From positions 620,001 through 684,000 of the forward strand of contig NZ_AP025591.1 in NCBI RefSeq assembly GCF_023169945.1: DNA of 64,000 nucleotides, in the 5' to 3' direction. The DNA is from Anaeromyxobacter oryzae (GTDB lineage: Bacteria > Myxococcota > Myxococcia > Myxococcales > Anaeromyxobacteraceae). A program made the translations under genes and the position numbers. A model generated the notes under the pieces. It worked only from the letters and a program-made list of their open reading frames with translations, was not told the DNA's origin and made no database searches. This document shows, piece by piece, positions 9,791-18,187 of the stretch (positions are counted from its first letter, which is position 1; the number at the start of each line of letters is the position of its first letter).

Positions 9791-10561
9791 ATGACGAAGC
9801 ACACGACCGGGACACGTAGGGAGTGGCTCGCTGCGCGGTTCGAGCTGCTCGAGGCGGAGAAGGAGCTGACGCGGCGCAGCGACGAGGTGGCGCGGCGGCG
9901 GCAGGAGCTGCCGTGGGTTCGGATCGACAAGGACTATCGATTCGAGACCGACGAGGGGAGCGCCTCGCTGGCGGACCTCTTCCGAGGGCGCTCGCAGCTC
10001 CTCGTCTACCACTTCATGTTCGGGCCCGACTACACGGCGGGGTGTCCGTCCTGCTCGGCGATCGCGGATGGGTTCGAGGGCTTCGCCGTCCACCTGGCCA
10101 ACCACGACGTCACGCTCTCGGCGGTGTCGCGGGCGCCGCTCGCGAAGCTGCAGGCGTACAAGCGGCGGATGGGGTGGACCTTTCCCTGGGCGTCCTCGTT
10201 CGGCAGCGACTTCAATTCCGACTTCAACGTCCGGTTCACCGAGGACCAACAGCGCGAGGGGGGCATCGAATACAACTACCGGCGCGAGGAGGCGTGGCAG
10301 TTCGTTCGGGACGCCGGCGGCGAGGGACGTGTCGGCGAGATCGCAGCCACGACCGGAACCGACGCGGCCACGTACACGCGCGAGAGGCCGGGCATGAGCG
10401 CGTTCGTGCTCGAGGACGGCGTCGTCTACCACGCCTATTCGACCTATGCGCGCGGACTGGACGGCCTCTGGGGCATGTACCAGTGGCTCGACCGCGCGCC
10501 CAAGGGGCGCAACGAGACGGGCGTCTGGTGGCGCCGCCACGACGAGTACGAGAACGGCTGA
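9791..10561 (+). CDS. DUF899 thioredoxin-like protein
   Basis: This 256-residue protein matches the DUF899 family: an N-terminal helix (REWLAARFELLEAEKELTRR), the WVRIDKDYRF segment, LLVYHFMFGPDY, and a CPSC redox-like pair in AGCPSCSAIADG. The C-terminal part (VVYHAYSTYARGLDGLWGMY) is also characteristic. The ATG at 9791 has AGGAAGGAG upstream; a GTG at 9749 would overlap the SDR gene and is less likely. These proteins are thioredoxin-fold and often annotated as dithiol-disulfide isomerase-like; the function is unproven. It lies between an SDR and a DUF2182 gene. Confidence 0.88.
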   Translation: MTKHTTGTRREWLAARFELLEAEKELTRRSDEVARRRQELPWVRIDKDYRFETDEGSASLADLFRGRSQLLVYHFMFGPDYTAGCPSCSAIADGFEGFAVHLANHDVTLSAVSRAPLAKLQAYKRRMGWTFPWASSFGSDFNSDFNVRFTEDQQREGGIEYNYRREEAWQFVRDAGGEGRVGEIAATTGTDAATYTRERPGMSAFVLEDGVVYHAYSTYARGLDGLWGMYQWLDRAPKGRNETGVWWRRHDEYENG

Positions 10562-10613
10562 GCGATGTCGTGGTGGTCGTGGCGCACCTGCGGGACCGGA
10601 GAACTCACGACGC

Positions 10614-11399
10614 ATGGCTTCCGACCGAGCTTCCCAGCGAGCATTTCTCGGCATCGCAGCGCTGCTCTTCGCTGCCAGCGCGGCGGTGACGATCGGCTGG
10701 TGCGCGTCGATGTCGGCGATGGGCGAGATGCCGATGCCCGGCGGCTGGACGATGTCGATGGCGTGGATGCGGATGCCCGGACAGACGTGGCCCGGCGCCG
10801 CGGCGTCGTTCCTCGGCATGTGGGTCGTGATGATGGTGGCGATGATGCTGCCGTCCCTGGTCCCGATGCTGCGGCGCTACCGCCAGGCCGTCGGCAGGAC
10901 CGGGCGCCTCGGCCGGCTGACCGCGCTCGTGGGCGTGGGCTACTTCCTCGTGTGGACCGTGTTCGGAATTGCCGCTTTCCCGCTGGGCGTCGCGCTGGCG
11001 GCAGTGGAGATGGAGGAGCCGGCGCTGGCGCGCGCCGCGCCGATCGCGGTCGGCGTGGTCGTCCTCGTCGCCGGCTCCCTCCAGCTCACCGCGTGGAAGG
11101 CGCGTCAGCTCGCCTGCTGCCGGGAGGCACCGGGGCGTGGCCGTACGCTGCCGGCCGACGCCGGCACCGCCTGGCGACACGGCCTGCGCCTCGGCCTCCA
11201 CTGCAGCTTCTGCTGTGCCGGTCCCATGGCGGTCCTCCTGGTCATCGGGGTCATGGACCTTCGCGCGATGGCTGTCGTGACGGCAGCCATCACCGTCGAA
11301 CGTCTCGCACCGGCCGGTGAGCGCGTCGCCCGAGCCATCGGGGCCGTCGTCTTGGGGGCCGGGCTGCTTCTGATCGCGCGAGCAGCCGGGCTCGGATGA
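10614..11399 (+). CDS. DUF2182 integral membrane protein
   Basis: The 261-residue protein has about seven hydrophobic segments. The methionine-rich first loop (SMSAMGEMPMPGGWTMSMAWM), the MMVAMMLPS segment and the HCSFCCAGPM segment are hallmarks of DUF2182, described as predicted metal-binding membrane proteins. The Met, His and Cys clusters suggest metal (copper-type) handling, but this is inference. The start at 10614 (ATGGCTTCC) gives a full-length protein. The gene ends 33 bases before a terminator hairpin that I interpret as the left border of the genomic island. Confidence 0.85.
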   Translation: MASDRASQRAFLGIAALLFAASAAVTIGWCASMSAMGEMPMPGGWTMSMAWMRMPGQTWPGAAASFLGMWVVMMVAMMLPSLVPMLRRYRQAVGRTGRLGRLTALVGVGYFLVWTVFGIAAFPLGVALAAVEMEEPALARAAPIAVGVVVLVAGSLQLTAWKARQLACCREAPGRGRTLPADAGTAWRHGLRLGLHCSFCCAGPMAVLLVIGVMDLRAMAVVTAAITVERLAPAGERVARAIGAVVLGAGLLLIARAAGLG

Positions 11400-11418
11400 G
11401 GCATCCGCGTCGCGTGCG

Positions 11419-11460
11419 AGTGAACAAACACGAACCCCGCTGCCTCGGAAGGCAGCGGGG
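11419..11460 (-). terminator. tRNA-fMet-type terminator at island left border
   Basis: A 10-bp perfect stem (CCCCGCTGCC / GGCAGCGGGG) spans 11435-11460. Read on the minus strand it is followed by a T-rich tract at 11419-11434. It is the same hairpin, in the same orientation, as the one downstream of tRNA-fMet at 35345-35381. Here it may also stop plus-strand transcription from the DUF2182 gene. Confidence 0.65.
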
Positions 11461-11488
11461 TCGTTGACTACGAGACCGGTTGCGGGGG
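11433..11488 (-). repeat. att-like copy of tRNA-fMet 3' end plus terminator (island left end)
   Basis: These 56 bases align without gaps to 35354-35409, which spans the terminator and 3' end of the intact tRNA-fMet gene; I count 49 identical positions. The tRNA 3'-end core is at 11478-11488 (GGTTGCGGGGG on the plus strand). Similarity to the tRNA stops there, as expected for a direct repeat made by integration. Without the 24 kb between the copies, the DUF2182 gene would be followed directly by the tRNA-fMet gene and the zinc operon. Confidence 0.7.
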
Positions 11489-11531
11489 TTGCATCACGCC
11501 TGGGAGTCACCCGCTCCTGGCCGCTTCGGGC

Positions 11532-11560
11532 GAGGCCCCCGCCCGGCGGGCGGGGGCCTC
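11532..11560 (-). terminator. perfect 13-bp hairpin after the Ig/beta-helix gene
   Basis: The sequence GAGGCCCCCGCCC and its exact reverse complement are separated by a 3-base loop. It lies 8 bases past the stop codon of the minus-strand lipoprotein gene at 11569 and is the natural terminator for it. There is no clear T-tract. Confidence 0.65.
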
Positions 11561-11568
11561 GGGCCGCG

Positions 11569-14172
11569 TCACAGCTCGTCGCCGCCGATGTCCGGGGTGG
11601 TCGTACGCGCGTTCCCGAAGAAGTCGACGGTGACCTGGGGGAGCACGACGGCCTTGCCGATCGCCGGAGAGCCGGGCAGGAGCTTGAAGTAATCGCCCGT
11701 GAGATTGACCGCCGAGCCCGTCTTGGCGAGCTGCGGGTTGGCGATGACGTCGGTCGAGCTCGCCGCGCTCGAGACGGGCGTCTTGGACCACAGGTTGTTG
11801 GAGAAGACCAGCCCGGAGCCGTTCACGTCGGCGATCGCAGGAGAGGTCTCCTGCAGGATCAGGTTGTTCCTGATCGCCGTGTTCACGTGCACCCGGTTGT
11901 CGCCGATCTTGAAGTTGGCTCCCGACTTCGAGTTCACGAACGTGTTGTTGGCGATGAGCGTGTTGGTCATGCCGTCCGTGTCCGCGCTGTAGAAGTAGAA
12001 GTTGATCTTCGTGTTCGCGACCATGTTGTTGATGAGGGTCGTGTCGGAGTTGTTCGGCGACTGAGCCTCGCTCGAGATCGCGATCCCGAGCTGCGACCCG
12101 CCACAGGTCATCGCCCCGGTGGCGTAGATCAGGTTGCGCTGCGCCAGGGTCCCGACGGCGTCGGAGATGTACATGTTCACCGAGTAGTTGTCGTACGAGA
12201 CGTTGTCCTCGATGGTGGTGCTGTACGCCTCGAAGGCGGAGATCCCTTCGCCCCAGTTGTTCCAGACCGTGTTCTTGCGCATGATCACGCCCGTCGGCGT
12301 GCGCGCGGCGGAGAGACCGCTCGCCCAGTTCCCGCGCGAGAGCGAGCAGTTCACGTTCGACTTCGCGTTGTTGTAGACGCGGCAGCCCTCCACGAGGCCG
12401 TAGTTGCCGGACACCAGGATCCCGTTCTCCCAGTTGTCGTGAGCGTAGACGTTGATCACCTGATCGTACGTCCCGGACAGCCTGATGCCCATCCACAGGC
12501 TGCGCTTCACCTCGAGGTCGCGGAGCGTGACGTAGCTCCCCGTGATGCTGACGAGCACGCCCCAGCTGCCGGAGGGCAGCGTGTCGCCGCCGTCGATGAT
12601 CGCCGTCTCACCCGGGTAGCCGGCGATCGTGATGCGGCTGCTCGCCGTGCCCGAGGTGCCCACCGCGACGGTCTGGTTGTACGTGCCGCCGCGCAGGAAC
12701 AGCGTGTCTCCGCCCCTGAGCTTCCCGATACCCGTGGAGAGCGAGCAGGGGCTCGCGAGCGTGCAGTTCGTCCCGGACCCGCTCGGCGACGCGTAGTAGC
12801 CGGGCTGGGTGGTCCCGCTGGCCGTGACGGTCACCGTCGCCGTGGCGCTCTTCGAGGCGTCGGCGTGGCTCGTCGCGACGACGTGGTACGTGCCGGCGGT
12901 GGCGGGCGCCGTGTACAGCCCGCTCGCGGAGACGGTCCCGCCGGCGGAGCCTTCCTGCACCGACCAGGTCACGGCGGTGTCCGTGGAGCCGGTGACGGTC
13001 GCGGTGAGCTGGACCGTGCCGCCCGTGAGGAGCGAGGCCGTCGTCGGGTTCATGGTCACGGCGATGGGGGCGGACGCAGCGGTGACGGTGATGGTCGCCG
13101 TGGCGCTCTTCGAGGGGTCGGCGTGGCTCGTGGCGACGACGTGGTACGTGCCGGCGGTGGCGGGCGCCGTGTACAGGCCGCTCGCGGAGACCATCCCGCC
13201 GGCCGTGCCCTCCAGCACCGACCACGTCAGGGCGGTGTCCGTGGAGCCGGTGACGGTCGCGGTGAGCTGGACGGTGCCGGCCGCGACGACCGAGGCCGTC
13301 GCCGGCTTCACGGTCACGGCGATCGTCACGGGCGGAGCGGTCACGGTGATCGTGGAGGAAGCCGTCTTCGTCGGGTCCGCGTGGCTGGTGGCGACGACGT
13401 GGTACGTGCCGGCGGTGGCGGGCGCCGTGTACAGCCCGCTCGCGGAGACGATCCCGCCGGCGGCGCCCTCCTGGACGCTCCAGGTCACGGCGGTGTCGGT
13501 GCTCCCGGTCACCGCCGCCGCGAGCTGGACCGTGGCGCCGGTCAAGACCGAGGCGGTGGCCGGCGTCACCGCGACGGCGACGGCGGGAGCGGGAGCGGGA
13601 GCGGCGGTGACGCTGACGGCGGACGTGGCCGACTTCGTCGGGTCCGCGTGGCTCGTCGCGACGACGTGATAGGTGCCAGTCGCGCCGGGCGCGGTGTACT
13701 TGCCGGTCGCGTCGACCGTGCCGCCCGTGGCGCCTTCCTGGACCGACCAGATGACGGTGCTGTCGCCCGTTCCGCTCACCGTCGCGGCGAGCTGCAGCTG
13801 CGTGTTCTCGTCGACCGTCGCCGCGGTCGGGCTCACCGCGACCTTGACGCGCCGCTTCACGTTGATGGACGCCGACTTCTGCGTCGAGTTCGCCGCGAGC
13901 GCGACGATGTGGTAGGTGCCCTCCGTCGCGGGGGCGACGTACGCGCCCGAGGCATCGATCGTGCCGCCCTCCGGCTCGACCACGGACCAGGCCACCGGGA
14001 CCGTCGCGCTGAAGCGCGTCGCTGCGCCAGGGCTCAGATCCGCTTCGGCCGGGTTGATTGCGACCCCCGACTGGTCGCCCGCGCCGGTTGCGTCGTTCGC
14101 GCCACCGCAGGCGAGCAGATGAACGCACGCCAGCACGGCAGCCACTTGGTATCGAAGACGGCTGTGCTTCAT
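11569..14172 (-). CDS. Ig-repeat lipoprotein with C-terminal parallel beta-helix
   Basis: This 867-residue protein has a lipobox (VHLLACGG) at about residue 22. Residues about 35-460 hold five bacterial Ig-like repeats of the form VTPATASVLTGATVQLxAxVTGS, TWSVQEGxAGG, GLYTAPATAGTYHVV. Residues about 465-867 are a right-handed parallel beta-helix (YYASPSGSG, GGDTLFLRGGTYNQ, VTLRDLEVKRS, NGILVSGN, IANNTFVNSKSGANFKIG) ending in PDIGGDEL. Such helices usually bind or cleave polysaccharides, but I see no certain catalytic residues. It is probably anchored on the outer membrane facing out, with the Ig domains as a stalk. It is a single-gene unit with its own terminator and is the first cargo gene of the proposed island. 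Confidence 0.85.
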   Translation of the reverse strand: MKHSRLRYQVAAVLACVHLLACGGANDATGAGDQSGVAINPAEADLSPGAATRFSATVPVAWSVVEPEGGTIDASGAYVAPATEGTYHIVALAANSTQKSASINVKRRVKVAVSPTAATVDENTQLQLAATVSGTGDSTVIWSVQEGATGGTVDATGKYTAPGATGTYHVVATSHADPTKSATSAVSVTAAPAPAPAVAVAVTPATASVLTGATVQLAAAVTGSTDTAVTWSVQEGAAGGIVSASGLYTAPATAGTYHVVATSHADPTKTASSTITVTAPPVTIAVTVKPATASVVAAGTVQLTATVTGSTDTALTWSVLEGTAGGMVSASGLYTAPATAGTYHVVATSHADPSKSATATITVTAASAPIAVTMNPTTASLLTGGTVQLTATVTGSTDTAVTWSVQEGSAGGTVSASGLYTAPATAGTYHVVATSHADASKSATATVTVTASGTTQPGYYASPSGSGTNCTLASPCSLSTGIGKLRGGDTLFLRGGTYNQTVAVGTSGTASSRITIAGYPGETAIIDGGDTLPSGSWGVLVSITGSYVTLRDLEVKRSLWMGIRLSGTYDQVINVYAHDNWENGILVSGNYGLVEGCRVYNNAKSNVNCSLSRGNWASGLSAARTPTGVIMRKNTVWNNWGEGISAFEAYSTTIEDNVSYDNYSVNMYISDAVGTLAQRNLIYATGAMTCGGSQLGIAISSEAQSPNNSDTTLINNMVANTKINFYFYSADTDGMTNTLIANNTFVNSKSGANFKIGDNRVHVNTAIRNNLILQETSPAIADVNGSGLVFSNNLWSKTPVSSAASSTDVIANPQLAKTGSAVNLTGDYFKLLPGSPAIGKAVVLPQVTVDFFGNARTTTPDIGGDEL
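12810..13850 (-). repeat. tandem 258-base coding repeats (Ig domains)
   Basis: Near-identical DNA blocks recur with a 258-base period; for example ACGTGGTACG occurs at 12881, 13139 and 13397, with a diverged fourth copy about 267 bases on. Each period encodes one 86-residue Ig-like domain. The high DNA identity between neighbours suggests recent duplication or ongoing gene conversion. Confidence 0.85.
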
Positions 14173-14712
14173 TCGTTAGCCTCTTTCGCGTGGGCCGATA
14201 TCGGCCGCCCGTTCCGCCCCTGTCCCTCGACTCGGGGTCACCGGGTTGAGGGATACCCGGCGGGCAGATCTACACAGGAGCGGACCAGGGAAAAACCCTC
14301 ACGCGAGGGGGTCAGTCTGTGAGAAAGCGCCTACATACGAGGGCTTACATCTGCCCACCCGGCGAGTGCGTGAACTGTCAGTGATGGAGGCGACGACCTG
14401 GCGGTGCTCCGAACGCCTGCCCTCGTGGGATTTCCGAACGCTCCGCGAATGGGCGAACCCGCTTCGGGTCGGCGAGGCGCCGACCGAGCGCTCTGCTCCC
14501 GGCCCGCTTGGTGCGCGCTCCCCTGCCGTCGGCTCCGACGCCAGGAGCATCCGGGCGCTCGCACCGCGAGCGGCTTCCGGCGATGCCGTGCCCGGCACCG
14601 GACCCGGCGTCAGACGACAGGTCGCGACGCGGAGCCCGGCTCACGCCGAGCGTCCCGCCGCTCGTCGCCCCGATACTATTGGTGAATGTTCGTCCGACCG
14701 GCGGCCGAAGAG
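14173..14712. other. 540-base region without a recognised gene
   Basis: The region lies between two minus-strand genes. It must carry the promoter of the Ig/beta-helix gene near 14173. Open frames here give arginine-rich translations with no recognisable protein character. The only notable string is a 14-base block at 14674-14687 whose reverse complement occurs at 27393-27406. Confidence 0.4.
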
Positions 14713-16038
14713 CTACGCCGACTCGACCGCGACGATGGGGACGATCCAGCCGCGCGCCAGCAGGTGCCCGTACAGATGGCCGATCGGGCCATGCAACCGC
14801 ACGTTCTCGGCGGTCACGGTCCCGCCGCCCGGGAACGACAGCCCGGCGAGATCGACGCCGTAGCTGGTGAGGTGGCTCCGGAAGGCATCCACATCCATGG
14901 GATGGACATAGACGCGGACGTTGTCGGCCAGGAGCCTCCCCACACCCTCGAGCAGGCCGCCCGGGAGCTCACGGTAATGGGCCTCGTCGAGGAGCTCGAC
15001 GAGCGAGGATGGACCCGCCACGAAGCGGAGCGCCTCGCGCGATAGGCGGCGCAGGTACTGGGTGAGCTGGAAGCTCTCGCGCAGCCGGGATACGAGCACC
15101 GGGTAGGACATGGCCAGGAGCGGCCGCAGGCGCGGCGCCAGCTCCTCGGGCCCCAGCGACTCGCGGATGCTGTTGACGGACAGCTCGAACACCCCGACGG
15201 CGGGCTTCTCCATCGCGGGGAACTCCCTCCGGACCTCCGCGAGTCCGGCGGCCATCAGCCGCGCGTATACCGGGCTGCCGGACGCGAACCGGCCGCGCTC
15301 GATCACGATGGCGCGCTTGCGCACCACGTCGACCGGCGGGACGAGGTGGCCGGGCGGATCGAAGAGGACGCAACGCGCTACCTCGGCGCGCAGCAGGGCC
15401 AGGCCGAGGTCCACCGGGTCGAAGCTACCGAACGCCGGGCCGGAGACGTGCACGACGTCGACCTCGACCCGATCGAGCGAGAGGCCGTCCAGGAGCGGTC
15501 GAAGGAGGTCGGCGGGCGGCGCGAGCCTGCCGTGGAAGACGGTGTGAATCAGGTTGACCCCGAGCGTCCCGATCGCCTCCTGCTGCGCCGCGTTGGTGGC
15601 GTCGAGCGGCAACACGTGGAGGAGCACGTCGCTCGGCGGGGCCCCCGGCTCGTGCTGGAACCGCAGCCCCATCCACCCGCGGCAAACGTTCGTCCCCTGG
15701 TAGTTGCGCGCGGCCACGGTGTCCGCGAACGCGAAGAAGCACGTCTCGTGGCCTCGACTGCTCCCGAGCCGCTCCAGCAGCAGCCCGTACTCGTGGTCGA
15801 GCATGGCGAGCAAGCGCTCCCGGGAGACGTAGCGACCGGCCTTCCCGTAGATCTGGTCGGACACGGTCATGTCGTAGGCCGACATCGACTTCGCGATGGT
15901 GCCCGCCGCGCCGCCCACCCGGAAGAACCAGCGCGCCACCTCCTGCCCCGCGCCGATCTCCGCCAGCGCACCGTAGATTCGCGCGTCGAGGTTGATCTCC
16001 AGCGCCTTCTGCCAGGTGACGTCGCCATCCGCGCTCAA
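14713..16038 (-). CDS. conserved protein of unknown function
   Basis: The 441-residue protein opens with TWQKALEINLDARIYGALAEIGAG, then VARWFFRVGGAAGTIAKSMSAYD and YVSRERLLAMLDHEY, a conserved block I recognise as a widespread bacterial family. Databases label it inconsistently as nicotinate-nucleotide adenylyltransferase or as hypothetical; I do not see the HxGH motif of true adenylyltransferases, so I do not accept that name. No signal peptide or membrane segment is evident. I prefer the TTG at 16038, which has GGGAGG upstream. The longer ATG at 16113 would place the first residues inside the 61-base repeat at 16078-16138. It is a single gene with no operon partner. Confidence 0.75.
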   Translation of the reverse strand: MSADGDVTWQKALEINLDARIYGALAEIGAGQEVARWFFRVGGAAGTIAKSMSAYDMTVSDQIYGKAGRYVSRERLLAMLDHEYGLLLERLGSSRGHETCFFAFADTVAARNYQGTNVCRGWMGLRFQHEPGAPPSDVLLHVLPLDATNAAQQEAIGTLGVNLIHTVFHGRLAPPADLLRPLLDGLSLDRVEVDVVHVSGPAFGSFDPVDLGLALLRAEVARCVLFDPPGHLVPPVDVVRKRAIVIERGRFASGSPVYARLMAAGLAEVRREFPAMEKPAVGVFELSVNSIRESLGPEELAPRLRPLLAMSYPVLVSRLRESFQLTQYLRRLSREALRFVAGPSSLVELLDEAHYRELPGGLLEGVGRLLADNVRVYVHPMDVDAFRSHLTSYGVDLAGLSFPGGGTVTAENVRLHGPIGHLYGHLLARGWIVPIVAVESA

Positions 16039-16077
16039 GGTGCCCTCCCGGCCGCCAGTGCGGCGCCGTACTTCCCG

Positions 16078-16138
16078 GAGGGAGCCTAGCCAACAGCGGG
16101 GGTCGGGTGCCACGCGCCGGCTGGGTGGCCCGCTCGAT
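16078..16138 (+). repeat. 61-base inverted repeat, left copy
   Basis: The reverse complement of this segment matches 17990-18050 at 58 of 61 positions by my alignment. The two copies face each other and enclose a 93-residue orphan gene, an Rrf2-family regulator and an FMN-binding protein. It lies just upstream of the conserved unknown gene on the minus strand. Confidence 0.85.
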
Positions 16139-16306
16139 CCCGTGACCGTGCCTCGTCGGAGATGATGGCGTCGAGCGTGCGCGTGCGAAAGGCGGTCGAC
16201 GGCAGAGCCGCCGTCGACCCGGCGACGCGCGTCCGGTGCCCCGCCAGCCGGAGGATCTCTTCCAGCGCGAACGCGGCTCGGAGGTCCTCAGGGATCGGCT
16301 ACTTCC

Positions 16307-16588
16307 CTACTTCCCGTCCTCGCACTTCTCGAACCAGAACTTCTTCTGGGTGACCTCGGGATCTTCCCGGGTGATCACGTTCCTGCTGTCGTCCTTCATC
16401 GACCGGAGCACCTGCTGCAGGTACTCGGTCCCGAGCGCGTTCTGGAGGAAGACGAGGGCCTCCTTCTCATCGCGCCACCCGTGCTCCCGGGGGTAGTGCT
16501 CCATCAGGAACTCTCGCAGGTCCACCTGCTTCAGCTGGCGGCGCTCGGTGGTGGTCCAGACCTTGGTCAATCCGAGGAGGATCTTCAT
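16307..16588 (-). CDS. 93-residue hypothetical protein
   Basis: This short protein (MKILLGLTKVWTTTERRQL, then LREFLMEHYPREHGW and TQKKFWFEKCEDGK at the end) is charged and predicted mainly helical. I do not recognise a family. Support for a real gene is a good ribosome site (TAGGAG, about 6 bases before the ATG) and balanced amino-acid composition unlike the arginine-rich shadow frames. It lies between the 61-base inverted repeats, with the Rrf2 gene divergent on the plus strand 268 bases away. Confidence 0.6.
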   Translation of the reverse strand: MKILLGLTKVWTTTERRQLKQVDLREFLMEHYPREHGWRDEKEALVFLQNALGTEYLQQVLRSMKDDSRNVITREDPEVTQKKFWFEKCEDGK

Positions 16589-16856
16589 GCCTTGCTCCTA
16601 CCGCTGAACGCGGCCGACTTCCAGCGTCGCCTCATGGCGACGCGCGAACGTCGGCAACCAGACGGGACCGAAGCGCGCGCGGCGGGCCACCAAACGACCG
16701 CACCCGAGGAAGCCCGCGGTGCCCGAATGTCTTCCATTCGTCGTCCGCCGGTGCGGATGACGGCGACGACCACCGCGCGGGCCGCACGAGCGCGTGCGGA
16801 CCAGCTCCATTGACAGCGACTCCCCTTCGCGCTATCTGCGACCCGTGAGGTGCTAG

Positions 16857-17417
16857 TTGAAATCATCCCTGTACGGAGCAGGAGCCGAGTACGCGCTGCA
16901 CTCTCTCCTCGTCCTCTCGGCGAGGGCGGAGCCGGTCAGCGTGAAGGATCTCGCGACGTTCCAGGCGCTGCCTGAGAGGTTCCTCGCAAAGATCCTCACG
17001 CGCCTCGAGAAGGCGGGCCTCGTGCGGGCCAGCGAGGGCGTCCGCGGCGGGTTCGTCCTGGCGCGGCGTCCGGAGCGGATCGCCGTTCACGACGTCCTCA
17101 CGGCCGTCGATCCCGATCGCACGCTGTTCGAGTGCGCCGAGATCCGGCGGCACTGCGCGCTGTTCGGAGAGGCGCCGCCGGCGTGGAGCGTCACCGGTAT
17201 GTGCCGGATCCATCTCTTCATGCAGGAGGCGGAGCGCGCCCTCCAGCAGTTCCTCGCGTCCAAGACCTTGGCCGACCTGGGCCGCGAGTTCGAGAGGAAG
17301 GCTCCAGAGCAGTACCTGCGGGACGCCGAGCGCTGGTTCCAACTCCGCAGGAGCGAGCGAACGCCGGGGAAGCGCAGGACGGCCGGTGCACGGAGCACGA
17401 AGCGGCGCCGGGCGTGA
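16857..17417 (+). CDS. Rrf2 family transcriptional regulator
   Basis: The 186-residue protein begins at a TTG codon (residues MKSSLYGAGAEYALHSLLVL). It has the Rrf2 winged helix: LATFQALPERFLAKILTRLEKAGLVRASEGVRGGF with the family's GxRGGFxLAR turn. Three cysteines lie in the C-terminal half (FECAEIRRHC and GMCRI), arranged as in Fe-S-binding Rrf2 proteins such as NsrR and IscR. It may therefore sense iron-sulfur, redox or NO status. The FMN-binding gene follows 32 bases downstream and is the likely target or partner. The TTG start is chosen because the frame has no earlier start with family similarity. Confidence 0.88.
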   Translation: MKSSLYGAGAEYALHSLLVLSARAEPVSVKDLATFQALPERFLAKILTRLEKAGLVRASEGVRGGFVLARRPERIAVHDVLTAVDPDRTLFECAEIRRHCALFGEAPPAWSVTGMCRIHLFMQEAERALQQFLASKTLADLGREFERKAPEQYLRDAERWFQLRRSERTPGKRRTAGARSTKRRRA

Positions 17418-17449
17418 AGCTCGGATCGAAGCAGGAAAGAGAGGAAGAG

Positions 17450-17821
17450 ATGATTCCCGAGAAGCTGCGAGAGGTGCTGAAGCACGAGGGTGTGGTCGCG
17501 ATCGCCACGGTCGGCCAGGACGGACCGCACATGGTGAACACCTGGAACTCCTACGTCATCATCTCCAATGACGAAAGGCTGCTCATCCCCGCCGGCTACA
17601 TGAACAAGACCGAGGCGAACGTCGCCTTTGACGATCGCGTCCTGCTCACGGCGGGCAGCGTGAAGGTCCGGGGCCTGCAGGGCGCCGGCACAGGGTTCCT
17701 GGTGAGGGGCAAGGCGTCGTTCGTGACCTCCGGGCCGGACTTCGAGGTCATCAAGGCGCGCTTCGGCTGGGCGCGCGCCACGCTGGCAGTCGCGGTCGAG
17801 TCCGCCACCCAGACGATCTAG
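17450..17821 (+). CDS. pyridoxamine 5'-phosphate oxidase-like FMN-binding protein
   Basis: The 123-residue protein has the split-barrel flavin-binding pattern: LKHEGVVAIATVGQDGPHMVNTW near the N-terminus, then LLIPAGYMNKTEAN and VRGLQGAGTGFLVRGKA. The ATG at 17450 follows a GAGGAAG ribosome site. It is cotranscribed with the Rrf2 regulator upstream. The likely role is a small flavin-dependent reductase or flavin carrier involved in redox or nitrosative stress; the substrate is unknown. Confidence 0.85.
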   Translation: MIPEKLREVLKHEGVVAIATVGQDGPHMVNTWNSYVIISNDERLLIPAGYMNKTEANVAFDDRVLLTAGSVKVRGLQGAGTGFLVRGKASFVTSGPDFEVIKARFGWARATLAVAVESATQTI

Positions 17822-18187
17822 CGCGCGGCGTGGATCGGAGGAGGAAACACCCGCGACAGGACCCCGCTTGGCCGCCGTGACGTCGACCCTCGACGGCGCC
17901 TCGTGGCAGCGAAACGTCGGCAGTTCGAGCCGTCGCGCGCTTCTCGGTTCGAGCGCGCCGGGCTCGATGAAGCCGAGTCAGTCAGCCTATCGACCGGGCC
18001 ACCCAGCCGGCGCGTGGCACCCGACCCCCGCCGGTGGCTAGGCTCCCTCCTGCGCGAAGATCTCCGTCACGGCTACTTCGGGAATAGGCGGCAACACGTC
18101 GCCTGCGACGTCCCCGCCGCGCAGGTGACCACGCCCGGCGAAGGCGCGGTGCACGTCAGCCCCGGACTCGTGAATGCGTTCGTCGGT
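17822..18187. other. 366-base intergenic region carrying a repeat
   Basis: No gene is recognised here. The right copy of the 61-base inverted repeat occupies 17990-18050. The remainder holds no clear hairpin; the convergent genes on both sides end here. Confidence 0.45.
17990..18050 (-). repeat. 61-base inverted repeat, right copy
   Basis: This is the reverse-oriented partner of 16078-16138 (58 of 61 identical). Together the copies bound a unit of about 1.97 kb. No transposase gene lies between them. Confidence 0.85.

Noticed and set aside
11464..14322. 952-codon plus-strand frame opposite the Ig/beta-helix gene
   Set aside because: The translation is an Arg/Val/Asp-rich mirror of the repeat DNA; the minus-strand frame has a signal peptide and clear domains.
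14713..16113. Start of the unknown conserved gene at 16113
   Set aside because: The first 25 residues would be encoded by the 61-base repeat and spacer; the TTG at 16038 has a better ribosome site and matches the conserved N-terminus.
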